Notes: a model not told the origin generated them from the sequence alone. Positions 7,670 through 15,690 are shown, counted from the stretch's first letter. The stretch: DNA of 64,000 nucleotides from Nocardioides seonyuensis (GCF_004683965.1 NZ_CP038436.1:1674001-1738000); one strand, 5' to 3'. Translations and numbers: made by a program.

Positions 7670-8164
7670 TCAGAGGCCGCCACGAAGCATGGCCTGAGGC
7701 CAGAAGCCCTCGACCTCATCGAGTGTGACGATTCGGCGGTTCACGCCTCGGCCTTCGGACGGGCCAGCCGCTAGCAGGTCCCTCATCGGCTGATAGCCAC
7801 TGTCACTAGGCATGAGTAGCCGATAGCGGTATGTGAGGTTTCCTGCGTCAATCACCACTACGATCGGCTTGGTGTCCTTGCTCGGGTATTTCGGCAGCGG
7901 ATGAAAGTCGAACTCGATGCGGGAGTTTCGGTTGCTTTCGGGCATGACGAGTCGTGAAGCGATTCGTGCCACAACGGTGCCAGTGCTGCCGATCCGTTCA
8001 AGAGTGATGGAGCGCGTGGAGCCTTCCGTGAGCCCGAAGAACCTGCGGGTCACCTGAACGTTGAAGTGAACCTGACTCCAACGCCCTCCGGCCCCGGGCA
8101 CCTCGGCAACAAGGGCCGGTTCAGTACCGGTCAGCAATGCAGGCATCTTCAGGGCGGTCATCAC
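7670..8164 (-). CDS. Uncharacterised protein of the methyltransferase operon
   Basis: Encodes 164 residues that I do not recognise as a family. The N-terminal half reads as a beta-rich domain (RWSQVHFNVQVTRRFFGL, then RSITLERIGSTGTVVARI) and the middle holds FDFHPLPKYPSKDTKPIVVV and YRYRLLMPSDSGY. There are no cysteines, membrane segments or obvious catalytic motifs. It starts with GTG at 8164, overlapping the stop of the methylase gene by one base, or with the next codon ATG at 8161; either way it is translationally coupled. The coupling suggests an accessory part of the modification or restriction complex, such as DNA recognition, but that is inference. Confidence 0.65.
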   Translation of the reverse strand: MMTALKMPALLTGTEPALVAEVPGAGGRWSQVHFNVQVTRRFFGLTEGSTRSITLERIGSTGTVVARIASRLVMPESNRNSRIEFDFHPLPKYPSKDTKPIVVVIDAGNLTYRYRLLMPSDSGYQPMRDLLAAGPSEGRGVNRRIVTLDEVEGFWPQAMLRGGL

Positions 8165-9021
8165 TACACCTTCTGCGGCAAGCGCATGATGTTGTCGTAC
8201 GGCAGGACGGTCTTGCCGGTCGACTTCTTAGTCGGCGGCTTGGCCGCGATAATGATGTATTCGTGCACATTCTTGAACAACAGGTTCGGCGGGTAAGGGT
8301 ACGACCCGAAGATGGGCCGCTGCCCGTTCGCTGACCCCCACTTTCCCCCTGTCCCGTCTTTGTTCCAGATGATTTCGTTTACAAGAACGAACCCGAGTTC
8401 GCGGAGGAGGATGACGAGGTCAGTAGCGAGCGGGAATGTCAACAGGCCGTGTTCAGTGTGCTGGTTGACATTCGCGGTATTGACGCAGAACTTGCGACCG
8501 GGCGCAAGCGCACGAAAAACCTCCGCAAAAGCGGGGCGCAGGGACTCAATGAACTCCAGGTAGCCCTCAACGTTGCCCAAGTTGCTCTCGCCGTCGCCGT
8601 AGTCAGCCTTGTTCCAGTACGGCGGAGAGGTCACCGCCAGGCCGACCGAATCGTCGGGGAGGTCGATCCTGCGCGCATCTCCCAAGGTGGGCTCGAACAG
8701 ATGTCCGGAGCCGTTCAGGGCTGCCTTGTCGCGGAGCATGCGGTCCACGTAGACGGACGACTGGTCGATGCAGACGCCACGGCGACCGAGTTCTGCTGCT
8801 ACCCGACCGGTTGTGCCAGTACCTCCAAAGGGGTCGAGCACGGTCTCATCGACAAACGAGAACATCTTGATGAGTCGCTTGGGAAGTTCCGGCGGGAACA
8901 CAGCCGGGTGGTCGCTATCCGAGGTGTTCGCGATGCTCCAGACGGTCTTGGTGTACTCGCGCCACTCTTCCTTGGTGATCGCGCTAGCGTCGCGCTGCTC
9001 ACGGGTTACAACAAGCGTCAC
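8164..9021 (-). CDS. SPPY-type DNA methyltransferase (N4-cytosine/N6-adenine), permuted motif order
   Basis: Encodes 285 residues. SAM-binding motif I is DPFGGTGTT (63-71), preceded by HPAVFPPELPKRLIKMFS, which is the usual approach to motif I in beta-class enzymes. The catalytic motif IV TSPPYWN follows at 131-137. SPPY is typical of N4-cytosine methylases but also occurs in some N6-adenine enzymes. Beta-class proteins normally carry motif IV before motif I, so this reads as a circularly permuted member. It overlaps the upstream N6-methylase by four bases (ATGA) and the downstream small gene by one. Its likely role is to protect host DNA from the nuclease encoded divergently. Confidence 0.88.
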   Translation of the reverse strand: MTLVVTREQRDASAITKEEWREYTKTVWSIANTSDSDHPAVFPPELPKRLIKMFSFVDETVLDPFGGTGTTGRVAAELGRRGVCIDQSSVYVDRMLRDKAALNGSGHLFEPTLGDARRIDLPDDSVGLAVTSPPYWNKADYGDGESNLGNVEGYLEFIESLRPAFAEVFRALAPGRKFCVNTANVNQHTEHGLLTFPLATDLVILLRELGFVLVNEIIWNKDGTGGKWGSANGQRPIFGSYPYPPNLLFKNVHEYIIIAAKPPTKKSTGKTVLPYDNIMRLPQKV

Positions 9022-11072
9022 AGGGTGTTCCTTCGAATGATGTTACGTCGGTCAGAGTCTGGGTCGACGACGACCAGAGACTCATGCCAATCGGCCAATG
9101 ATGTCGTACTTGGACAGCCGACGAGGCTGAGAACCTGCTCATCGATGCTGTCGAGCAGGTCGCCGTGTCCCCAGGTTGGATATGTCACGGTGGTGCGGCC
9201 GCGATTCGTCGACACGGCGGGTTGTTGCAGGGCTTCCTTCCAGAGCCTGTCCCCGAGTTCAACGAGAGCGTTGAAGACCGCACCCGCTTCGTTCGGCACC
9301 GGACAGAGCCGGGTAAGCGTAGTCGTGACATGGAACCCATCGCCAGTTACGTGCCACAGCCAGAAGGCGACGCGGCTGCAGAGCACGGCGTATGCAGCGG
9401 AAGCATGTGCTTCGCTTCGAAATTGCAGAATAGACAGAGGGTTCTTGGAGTCGTGTCCGTCGGTCACCGCGCGATATGGGTCGCGGGTGACACCGAGGAA
9501 GTTGTACGCCGTCGGCGCGACCGCGACCACGTCCGACGTTGCGTGTGCTGCCGGACGCTGAATCCGGTCGAGAGGCTGGGCGGTTCTCCGCGTGAGCCAC
9601 GAGTCGACGCGTCGCGTGTGCCGCAGACACGCGAGGTAGAGGTCGTGCTCCCAATCGGTGCTGACCTTCGGCAACGAGACAGGGACACCGGGAACGTCGG
9701 CTACCGGAACGGTCGGAATCTCCGCGAGGGCACGATGACGAGTCTTGCTGGTCCATCGGTACAGCGGGCTCACTGCGATTCCTGGAGTCGCGGCCTTGTC
9801 GACGTGGATGATGGCGTTCCTGGTCTTGATGTCATCGCCGAACAGCGCGTCCGGCACGCGGTCAAATGCCAGAAACTCGACCGATCCCGGCATCGCTGCC
9901 AGATGCTGTCGCAGTTGGGGAAACGGAGCACGCGTGGAGGTCACCTCCGAGAGCGGTGTGACCACTGCAAGGGCACCGTCGTCGGTCAGTACCGCCGCCG
10001 CTAGTTCGACGAATATCGGCGAAATGTCGGCGGCAGTTGAAGCCCCAGTCACGGGATGCAGTGACGGGATGTGGAACGTGCTTGCTGTGGGCTGCAGTGC
10101 AGCGTATGGCGGATTCGCGACGACCCGACTGAACCCCCGCCCCGCGATCTCGGGGAACGCGGCTTCGAGCCTCCACGGGTCCCGGTATCCCAGGGGACGG
10201 CCAGGCTCATGGAGAGTCGGTTTCTCCCAGTCGGGAGGATGACGGATGTGGGCCGCGTCGATGAGGAGCGCGTCCCCAGTCGCAAGGTTGCGCCTAAAGT
10301 GATGCCAGCGGTGCCACGGTGCTGATCCTTGGGTGCGGAGATGCAGGTCTTCGCTGGTCAGAACGAATGACGTGGTCTCCGCAGCCATCGGGTCGAGATC
10401 GACCCCGTACAGGCAGTCGCGAACACCGTCGTCGAGGCACGCGGACAAGACGGCGCGCAGGAACACCCCGCTGCCGTGTGCCGGGTCCAGCCACAGTTCA
10501 TGGTCCTGGGTCGTTGCCGATAGCGCACGGTCAACCATCAGGTGCGCAACGTCCCCAGGTGTGTAGTAGACCCCGGCCTTCTTGCGGATTGCGCGCTGCT
10601 CGACGGTGCTGCGAGCGTTGAGCACGTCGCGACGAGTTGCCGCAGCCATCGAGTCGAGTAAGTAAGGCAGGAGCGCGCGGACCTCCACAGCGGGAGTGTC
10701 CGGCGGAAGCGGTACGACCGCGTTGGGGACCGCGATCGTGTCCGCGATGTCGTTGCCGTTCCAGAACCATTCGTGCGCGGCGGCCAAGCCCGCGGCTGCT
10801 GTGGGATGACCAACGCTGTAGGCGACGAGCCACTGACCGATGAGTGCCCATGCGGTGCGCCGTCCTCGCTCATCGGGTTGGAGCGTGAACCCGAGTCCCT
10901 GGCGGTCAGGTGCGTACAGGTCCTCGAACCGGTCGTGGCTAACGGCCTGGGCCAACGTCTCTGCGTAATCCCGAATGGGCTTCGCGATGCGCTCGACCGA
11001 AGGGACGAGTGGTCGATTGAGTCTCGGTGACGACAGCGCGACCCAGTCGGGAGGCGTTGTGCGGCGAGTCAT
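9018..11072 (-). CDS. N6-adenine-specific DNA methyltransferase (Eco57I/type IIG-like, no nuclease domain seen)
   Basis: Encodes 684 residues. KKAGVYYTPGDVAHLMVDRA (165-184) is the motif X region, DPAHGSGVFL (196-205) is motif I with His in place of the usual Cys, and VVANPPYAAL (NPPY at 320-323) is motif IV. This is the gamma-class order X-I-IV of N6-adenine methylases, followed by about 350 residues that should include the target recognition domain. The first 150 residues are helical and contain no recognisable PD-(D/E)xK site, so it appears to be modification only. The ATG at 11072 follows a TACCGT box by seven bases, indicating a leaderless transcript. It heads the three-gene minus-strand operon. 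Confidence 0.9.
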   Translation of the reverse strand: MTRRTTPPDWVALSSPRLNRPLVPSVERIAKPIRDYAETLAQAVSHDRFEDLYAPDRQGLGFTLQPDERGRRTAWALIGQWLVAYSVGHPTAAAGLAAAHEWFWNGNDIADTIAVPNAVVPLPPDTPAVEVRALLPYLLDSMAAATRRDVLNARSTVEQRAIRKKAGVYYTPGDVAHLMVDRALSATTQDHELWLDPAHGSGVFLRAVLSACLDDGVRDCLYGVDLDPMAAETTSFVLTSEDLHLRTQGSAPWHRWHHFRRNLATGDALLIDAAHIRHPPDWEKPTLHEPGRPLGYRDPWRLEAAFPEIAGRGFSRVVANPPYAALQPTASTFHIPSLHPVTGASTAADISPIFVELAAAVLTDDGALAVVTPLSEVTSTRAPFPQLRQHLAAMPGSVEFLAFDRVPDALFGDDIKTRNAIIHVDKAATPGIAVSPLYRWTSKTRHRALAEIPTVPVADVPGVPVSLPKVSTDWEHDLYLACLRHTRRVDSWLTRRTAQPLDRIQRPAAHATSDVVAVAPTAYNFLGVTRDPYRAVTDGHDSKNPLSILQFRSEAHASAAYAVLCSRVAFWLWHVTGDGFHVTTTLTRLCPVPNEAGAVFNALVELGDRLWKEALQQPAVSTNRGRTTVTYPTWGHGDLLDSIDEQVLSLVGCPSTTSLADWHESLVVVDPDSDRRNIIRRNTL

Positions 11073-11079
11073 GAATCAA

Positions 11080-11085
11080 ACGGTA
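11080..11085 (-). promoter_or_regulatory. -10 box of the leaderless methyltransferase operon
   Basis: TACCGT on the minus strand lies seven bases before the ATG at 11072, the spacing expected when transcription starts at or next to the start codon. It shares a 72-bp divergent region with the McrB promoter, so one regulator could control both operons. Confidence 0.5.
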
Positions 11086-11132
11086 TGTCGTGGCACCGAC
11101 ACTTTTGGCCTCGGCGCGCCCTGCCCCCCGGG

Positions 11133-11138
11133 TAACTT
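11133..11138 (+). promoter_or_regulatory. -10 box of the leaderless McrB-like operon
   Basis: TAACTT lies six bases before the GTG at 11145, with no Shine-Dalgarno sequence. Opposed to the methylase promoter 48 bp away. Confidence 0.5.
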
Positions 11139-11144
11139 GACTCC

Positions 11145-13004
11145 GTGACCGACTATGCCCTGCTCGTGGCTGCGCCCGTGATGGATGGGAAACTCACCTT
11201 CAAAGACGGGACGCCAAGAGCCGACACCCTGCGGCTCGTCTCCGTAGGTGACAGGATCGTCCCACTCGTGCACAGCGGCGGCGACTCCGACGGTGTCGCC
11301 TTCATCCTTCGCGTGACTCATGCTGCCCGTGAGGGGAATCAAGACGGCGATCCGGTGGTGACCGTTCTCTGCGACACGGCCGACCTGGAGCAGCCGCTGA
11401 GCGTCGCGGAGTTTCTCAGGCTTCGCGGGCTTGACGACCCGATCGCAGCGGCGTTCCAACTTACGACACCCCCGAAGGCGATGATGGAGACGTCATCACC
11501 GCTCGCTAGCCTGGTCCTCGCCGCTGGAGCGAAGGACCGAGACGACGCATTGGTCTTCCGCCGCTTCTCGCTAGTGCAGACGCAGAACGTCAACGATGCG
11601 ACGCAACTGCTGACTGATCACGGACGTGCTCCGCTTCCTGGCGACGGGGTGTTCATGTTCACGAACGCCGCGATGGTCGGCACGGCCACCGCTAACCAGA
11701 GCGGGGACCTGGTGGTGAAAGGCCAGCCGATCGCGCACTCGCCCGGCGAGGCCCTGACCATCCTCGTCGACGCGCAAGCCCGCGCGACTGCGAGCGATGT
11801 ATTCGTTCCCGAACCGGCGATCCAGGCACTTGAGAAGGTGGTCGTCGCGCTCCAGGACCAATCGGTGGTGGTGGCGGTAGATGACTACGCGTCCTTCTAC
11901 CCATTCACGAAGATCCTCCAGACCATCAACTCCGCGCTGCCACTGCTCAGCCGAGCCCCAGTGACACCGTCCGAAGGCGATGCGGCATCGTCGCCAACCA
12001 CGGCCCCTCCGGCGGACACAGTTAACATCGCGGGGCTCACTGTCGAAGCCGTGCTCGCAGAACTACCCAACGGCTTCAAGATCCAGCGCGAGGTCGTCGC
12101 CGCTGCCGTTACGGCGTTGCGGGCAGGCAAGCACCTGCTCCTGGGAGGGCCTCCCGGCACAGGGAAGACAACCCTCGCCGAGGCCCTGTGCAGAGCGGTC
12201 GTCGGGCTGAACTACGACGTCACCACCGCTACGGCTGACTGGACGACGTTTGACACCATCGGCGGATATCTGCCAGACGAAAAGGGCCTCCGGTTCACAC
12301 CCGGTGTGGTGCTCCGTTCACTGCGTAACGCCGGTTGGCTGATCATTGACGAGGTCAACCGAGCCGACATCGACAAAGCCTTCGGACCACTGTTCACGGT
12401 CCTGTCCGGCGGTGACGACGCGGCGGGCCGGACCTCCGTCCTCCCGTACCAAACCACCGACGGTCCCGTGACAATCAAATGGACCGACAAGGTCGAGGAC
12501 AAGGCCAACATCTACCCGCTCACCCCCTCGTGGCGGCTTATCGGGACACTCAACGTGTCCGACAAAGCCAGCCTGTTCCGACTCTCGTTCGCATTCCTGC
12601 GCCGGTTCGCAGTGATCGACGTCCCTCTGCCGGAAGACGGCGACTACCGTGCCCTCCTGAAGCACTGGTACGACGCGGCAGGCATCACGGGCTATGACAG
12701 CCTGGTCGACGCGGGCATGGGATTGGCAAGGGGACCCGTGCAAATCGGTCCTGCCATCAGCGCCGACATCGCATCCTTCGTCGCGCAGGGCATCGCGAAG
12801 ACCTCCTCCGACTCAGAGGCGTTCGAAGACATCGAGACAGCGTTTCTCACCGCAGTCCGACTCTTCGTCGTGCCTCAATACGAGGGCCAGCCGGAGCCGT
12901 CCGGTGAGCAACTCGCCAAGTCACTGCGGGCCGTACTGCCGAAGGTCAACGACGAAGAGTTCGCGCTGCTGCGGAGCGCCTTGAAGGACGTCGCGTTGCA
13001 GTGA
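11145..13004 (+). CDS. McrB-like AAA+ motor ATPase/GTPase
   Basis: Encodes 619 residues. Residues 1-300 are an unassigned N-terminal region, probably for DNA binding, with a low-complexity TPSEGDAASSPTTAPPADT linker near 275-292. The AAA+ domain has Walker A GGPPGTGKTT (334-343), Walker B WLIIDEVNRADIDKAFG (from 398) and the McrB-type sensor TLNVSDKASLFRLSFAFLRR (468-487). McrB itself has MNTAD at the NVSD position, the signature tied to GTP use, so the nucleotide here could be GTP or ATP. The GTG start overlaps no gene; the stop overlaps the nuclease GTG by four bases (GTGA). It should power DNA translocation for the nuclease. Confidence 0.9.
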   Translation: MTDYALLVAAPVMDGKLTFKDGTPRADTLRLVSVGDRIVPLVHSGGDSDGVAFILRVTHAAREGNQDGDPVVTVLCDTADLEQPLSVAEFLRLRGLDDPIAAAFQLTTPPKAMMETSSPLASLVLAAGAKDRDDALVFRRFSLVQTQNVNDATQLLTDHGRAPLPGDGVFMFTNAAMVGTATANQSGDLVVKGQPIAHSPGEALTILVDAQARATASDVFVPEPAIQALEKVVVALQDQSVVVAVDDYASFYPFTKILQTINSALPLLSRAPVTPSEGDAASSPTTAPPADTVNIAGLTVEAVLAELPNGFKIQREVVAAAVTALRAGKHLLLGGPPGTGKTTLAEALCRAVVGLNYDVTTATADWTTFDTIGGYLPDEKGLRFTPGVVLRSLRNAGWLIIDEVNRADIDKAFGPLFTVLSGGDDAAGRTSVLPYQTTDGPVTIKWTDKVEDKANIYPLTPSWRLIGTLNVSDKASLFRLSFAFLRRFAVIDVPLPEDGDYRALLKHWYDAAGITGYDSLVDAGMGLARGPVQIGPAISADIASFVAQGIAKTSSDSEAFEDIETAFLTAVRLFVVPQYEGQPEPSGEQLAKSLRAVLPKVNDEEFALLRSALKDVALQ

Positions 13005-14230
13005 GCCACATCGACACCAGCATGTCGTCCGGTCTTCGAGAGACACTCGTCGGAGAGGTAAAGGCATACCTTCCGGCATTCCTCTCAAGCGAAACCCGCG
13101 AACGCGCCGATCCGGTTGCCGCGACGAGCGATCTACTTGACATACCCCCTGCCTCCCTCAACCGCGCGCTCGCTGTCCATCTGATGCTCTCCGATGAGAC
13201 GCGGGCCTTCATTGCTGACCTCCCAAACGGCATCCGACGGCCCGTGACAGAGTCCATCCGTCCACGGATTGCGGGCCGGACCGTCACATCAGGAATCGAC
13301 TGGGCCGCTACCGTCCGCCATCAAGCCACGGCTAACCCGGCGGGCGGCGAGTGGGTCACTCGCCCGGCGAACCGAATGTTCGATCTGCCCGAGAACCAGG
13401 CGCTTGCCTGGGTGCTCGCGACACTGCAGGACCGCGCCCAGGTCGCCCTTCCGAGCCACGAGGGGTCCCTGCCTGCTTGGGCACAGGAGATACGGGAAGC
13501 AGAAGCGCGGGTGCGTTCCAGCAAGCGGACGGCGTGGCTTGAAGCCGTTCCCGCCAAGTGGCCGGGGGACACCGTCTACCAACGGCTCGCCGCTGATCGG
13601 CTCGGGTTCTACCGCACGCGCGTCACCGATACGGCACGCCAACTGCGCGCGGTTTTGAACAACCCCAGTCCTCAGACCCAGGTGGACGCGTTGTGCAACA
13701 GGTTCTTTGAACCCACGCAGGATTGGAAGTTGTTCGAGATCGGCGTACTGATGCGACTCTGCTGCGAGTTGGACCGGGTTGGGGAGCGCGTTCATCGGAG
13801 AGCGAACTTCGACGCTAGGCAGTTCTCACATCACCGCTTGCCTGAAGGGCGGGAGGTCCGTATCTGGTATCAGGCGTGGCCGGACACGAAGGAGAAGTCC
13901 GAACTTCGGGAGGCGGCGACCTACTACGGGGTCAAGGCCACAAACCGACCCGACATCACAGTGGAACTGCTGAAACAAGGGACGACCGTCAGGACCGTCG
14001 TCCTTGAATTGAAGGCGTCCAGTGCGTCGGAGTATCTCGGCAGCGGCTTCTCCCAGTTGCTGGGCTATCTTCGGGATCGGCCCGCGTACACGAATTGGCC
14101 CGCGTCCGGGTGGCTGGTTGCTCCACCCGAAGGCGGCTACGTGACCCGTCCGTCGGAGGGCAGAGCATTGTGGGTCGTCTCCTCGGACGACGTTGCGTCT
14201 AGCCTCGCCACAGCGGCGCTGTCTCTCTAA
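13001..14230 (+). CDS. DUF2357/McrC-like PD-(D/E)xK nuclease subunit
   Basis: Encodes 409 residues. The middle shows the DUF2357/McrC hallmark RPANRMFDLPENQALAWVL (121-139). The C-terminus holds a PD-(D/E)xK nuclease core: FEIGVL (Glu246), RPDITVEL (Asp318) and VLELKAS (Glu336-x-Lys338), followed by Gln352 in SQLLGYLRD. It is coupled to the McrB-like gene by a four-base overlap, as mcrC is to mcrB. By analogy the motor and this subunit form a translocating restriction complex. The two divergent methylases suggest that unmethylated DNA is the target and that host methylation blocks cutting, unlike E. coli McrBC, which needs methylated DNA. Confidence 0.85.
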   Translation: MSHIDTSMSSGLRETLVGEVKAYLPAFLSSETRERADPVAATSDLLDIPPASLNRALAVHLMLSDETRAFIADLPNGIRRPVTESIRPRIAGRTVTSGIDWAATVRHQATANPAGGEWVTRPANRMFDLPENQALAWVLATLQDRAQVALPSHEGSLPAWAQEIREAEARVRSSKRTAWLEAVPAKWPGDTVYQRLAADRLGFYRTRVTDTARQLRAVLNNPSPQTQVDALCNRFFEPTQDWKLFEIGVLMRLCCELDRVGERVHRRANFDARQFSHHRLPEGREVRIWYQAWPDTKEKSELREAATYYGVKATNRPDITVELLKQGTTVRTVVLELKASSASEYLGSGFSQLLGYLRDRPAYTNWPASGWLVAPPEGGYVTRPSEGRALWVVSSDDVASSLATAALSL

Positions 14231-14296
14231 CGGCTAGCCGAGTGCGCAGGCCCGAACTCCTCCATTGAGCACGCACGACTACCAACCTTGGACATC

Positions 14297-14302
14297 TAGA
14301 AT
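14297..14302 (+). promoter_or_regulatory. -10 box of small gene downstream of the nuclease
   Basis: TAGAAT lies seven bases before the ATG at 14310, matching the leaderless pattern seen elsewhere in the window. It implies that the small gene can be transcribed independently of the McrB operon. Confidence 0.5.
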
Positions 14303-14309
14303 CCTCGGC

Positions 14310-14630
14310 ATGCACGAGGACGGAGCACTGTTCGGCGACCCCCGCCCGCTACCGCAGCGGCCCACCCCGTCGGCCGGAGAAACGCTCCCTGACTGGCAGA
14401 TTGACCGTCTACGCAAGGGCCTCGACGCTCTTGGCCTTGTCGCCATGGGAGAACGACAGGCGCTTATCGAGGAACTCGCAGGACGTTCGGTCGCCTCGCT
14501 TCGAGACCTCACGATCGTCGAAGCACGCACCATTGACGAGAAACTGTCTGCCCGCAGGACCACCACCGAGGCCAGCACCGGCAGCGCGTGGGACAACCGC
14601 GACGAGGAGACTTGGATCGACCGACTCTGA
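14310..14630 (+). CDS. Small helical protein downstream of the McrBC-like genes
   Basis: Encodes 106 residues from the ATG at 14310, chosen because of the TAGAAT box seven bases upstream; a TTG at 14265 in frame would add 15 residues. The central region WQIDRLRKGLDALGLVAMGE and RQALIEELAGRSVASLRDLT followed by EARTIDEKL is a compact helical domain. Its spacing recalls small helical tail domains found in phage and recombination proteins, a resemblance from memory only. It is acidic at the C-terminus (DNRDEETWIDRL). It could be a regulator or inhibitor of the restriction complex; the function is unknown. Confidence 0.6.
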   Translation: MHEDGALFGDPRPLPQRPTPSAGETLPDWQIDRLRKGLDALGLVAMGERQALIEELAGRSVASLRDLTIVEARTIDEKLSARRTTTEASTGSAWDNRDEETWIDRL

Positions 14631-14663
14631 GCGGCCGACTCACGGAGTCCAAGCGTCGACCGA

Positions 14664-15008
14664 CTACGCGTGGTCTGGGGGCCTTGGGATCGCGGCCACC
14701 TCTAGTGCGGCCAGTTCCCACTCGATGAGGTCTCGCCAGCGGGCTACCTGCGAACGAGGAACGCGGTGTCGCCCTGTCGCGAGTGCGTCGTCGATCTTGT
14801 CCAAGGCGGCCCGCAGCGTTCGGCGACGCTTCTGCGCAGCGATCCGGCAGGACTCACTGCAGTACAGCCGTGGGCGTCCTTGCTTCGCGTTGTCACCCAG
14901 ATGCAGGCGAAGAATCCGCTGGCTTGCGCGCTCCTGGCAACGAGGCCACGCGCAGGAGCGCGCGACTTCACCAACGAACTGATCCATGAGCGTCTCCAGG
15001 CTGGGCAT
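14664..15008 (-). CDS. Small C4-type zinc-finger protein
   Basis: Encodes 114 residues from the ATG at 15008, chosen because a TAGAAT box ends seven bases upstream. CAWPRCQERA and RLYCSESCRIAAQKRRR form a C-x4-C...C-x3-C-like zinc finger followed by a basic helix, the arrangement seen in CGNR-type and related small DNA-binding proteins. The rest is helical (LDKIDDALATGRHRVPRSQV). It converges on the small gene at 14310-14630 with a 33-bp gap. A DNA-binding role is likely; the target is unknown. Confidence 0.65.
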   Translation of the reverse strand: MPSLETLMDQFVGEVARSCAWPRCQERASQRILRLHLGDNAKQGRPRLYCSESCRIAAQKRRRTLRAALDKIDDALATGRHRVPRSQVARWRDLIEWELAALEVAAIPRPPDHA

Positions 15009-15015
15009 CCTCGCA

Positions 15016-15021
15016 ATTCTA
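15016..15021 (-). promoter_or_regulatory. -10 box of the zinc-finger gene
   Basis: TAGAAT on the minus strand, seven bases before the ATG at 15008. It is the same hexamer and spacing as in front of the convergent gene at 14310, so the two small genes share promoter design. Confidence 0.5.
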
Positions 15022-15223
15022 CGTGCTACCTGCATAGATGTTTGGAAAATAGCCCCTTCGGCACGGAATACCCTATGGTCCGATGGCTCGAACGACCTCT
15101 GTGGCACGCTTGACAGGGCGTATGCGTCCTTGGGTGGACGACGCCAAGCCGGTCGAGTGCCCGGCTGCCTGTTGAGAAAAGACTTGAAGTCCAGGCGATC
15201 CGGTGGCAGGATCTGAGAAGGAT

Positions 15224-15278
15224 GGGAAAGTGCGAGAGCGCCCCGAGTGACGTCGAGGCGCTCTCATAGGCACTTCCC
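15224..15278. repeat. Long imperfect hairpin upstream of fic
   Basis: GGGAAAGTGC plus GAGAGCGCC pairs with GGCGCTCTC plus GCACTTCCC, a stem of about 18 bp with one small bulge and a 14-nt loop. It lies in the 500-bp stretch between the zinc-finger gene and the fic fragment, which otherwise shows no coding frame. It could be a bidirectional terminator or a miniature element. Confidence 0.5.
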
Positions 15279-15480
15279 GGAGTATCAAGGAAATACGGGA
15301 GTGCCCTATGCGCAATCCTGCCACTTCGCCGACGGGTGGGGCGACCTCGGGTCGTCCAGCACGTCACGGCGACTCAGGCGGTGCCGTGAGGCGGACGCGA
15401 CCAGGCGACCGCTCGCTACGTTCTCTATCAGGGGACGGCGCTGAGCGAACATGCCCGCTAGCCGACCGCGCATCGAGGGT

Positions 15481-15510
15481 GGGTGGGCCTCTGCCACGGC
15501 CTGCCCACCC
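15481..15510. terminator. GC-rich stem-loop just upstream of the fic fragment
   Basis: GGGTGGGC (15481-15488) and GCCCACCC (15503-15510) form an 8-bp perfect stem with a 14-nt loop. There is no U tract. Confidence 0.35.
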
Positions 15511-15526
15511 GCACTGAGCGTGAACG

Positions 15527-15690
15527 ATGGGTCAGGCACACCGTCGCCCCCGGCCGAGGTGGGGCACGACTGTCCCACTCCCAGCAGCCCGTCCTGATGA
15601 GGAGCAACATCCCCCACGCATCGTCGCTGCGACCAAGAATGGGCCGCTGGTCGTGCAAGATCCAGCACTGTTGCCGCTGGACGAACTCCT
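15527..15690 (+). pseudogene. 5' fragment of a fic gene cut off by an IS element
   Basis: An open frame of 54 codons from the ATG at 15527 ends at the left IS boundary with TKNGPLVVQDPALLPLDELL. Joining base 15690 to base 17021 continues in the frame of the Fic protein, reading DELL-YSLPDEQATYL. This is the kind of N-terminal lead-in seen before the helical region of actinobacterial Fic proteins. A TGA lies in frame just before the ATG. The start itself is uncertain because the first 30 codons are arginine- and proline-rich. Confidence 0.5.

Noticed and set aside
8449..9561. 370-codon plus-strand frame over the methylase operon
   Set aside because: Shadow of two overlapping minus-strand genes with clear SPPY and SAM motifs.
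9018..11072. BREX or DISARM assignment for the methylase locus
   Set aside because: No PglZ, BrxC, Lon-like or DrmA/B gene is present; the partner genes are McrB/McrC-like.
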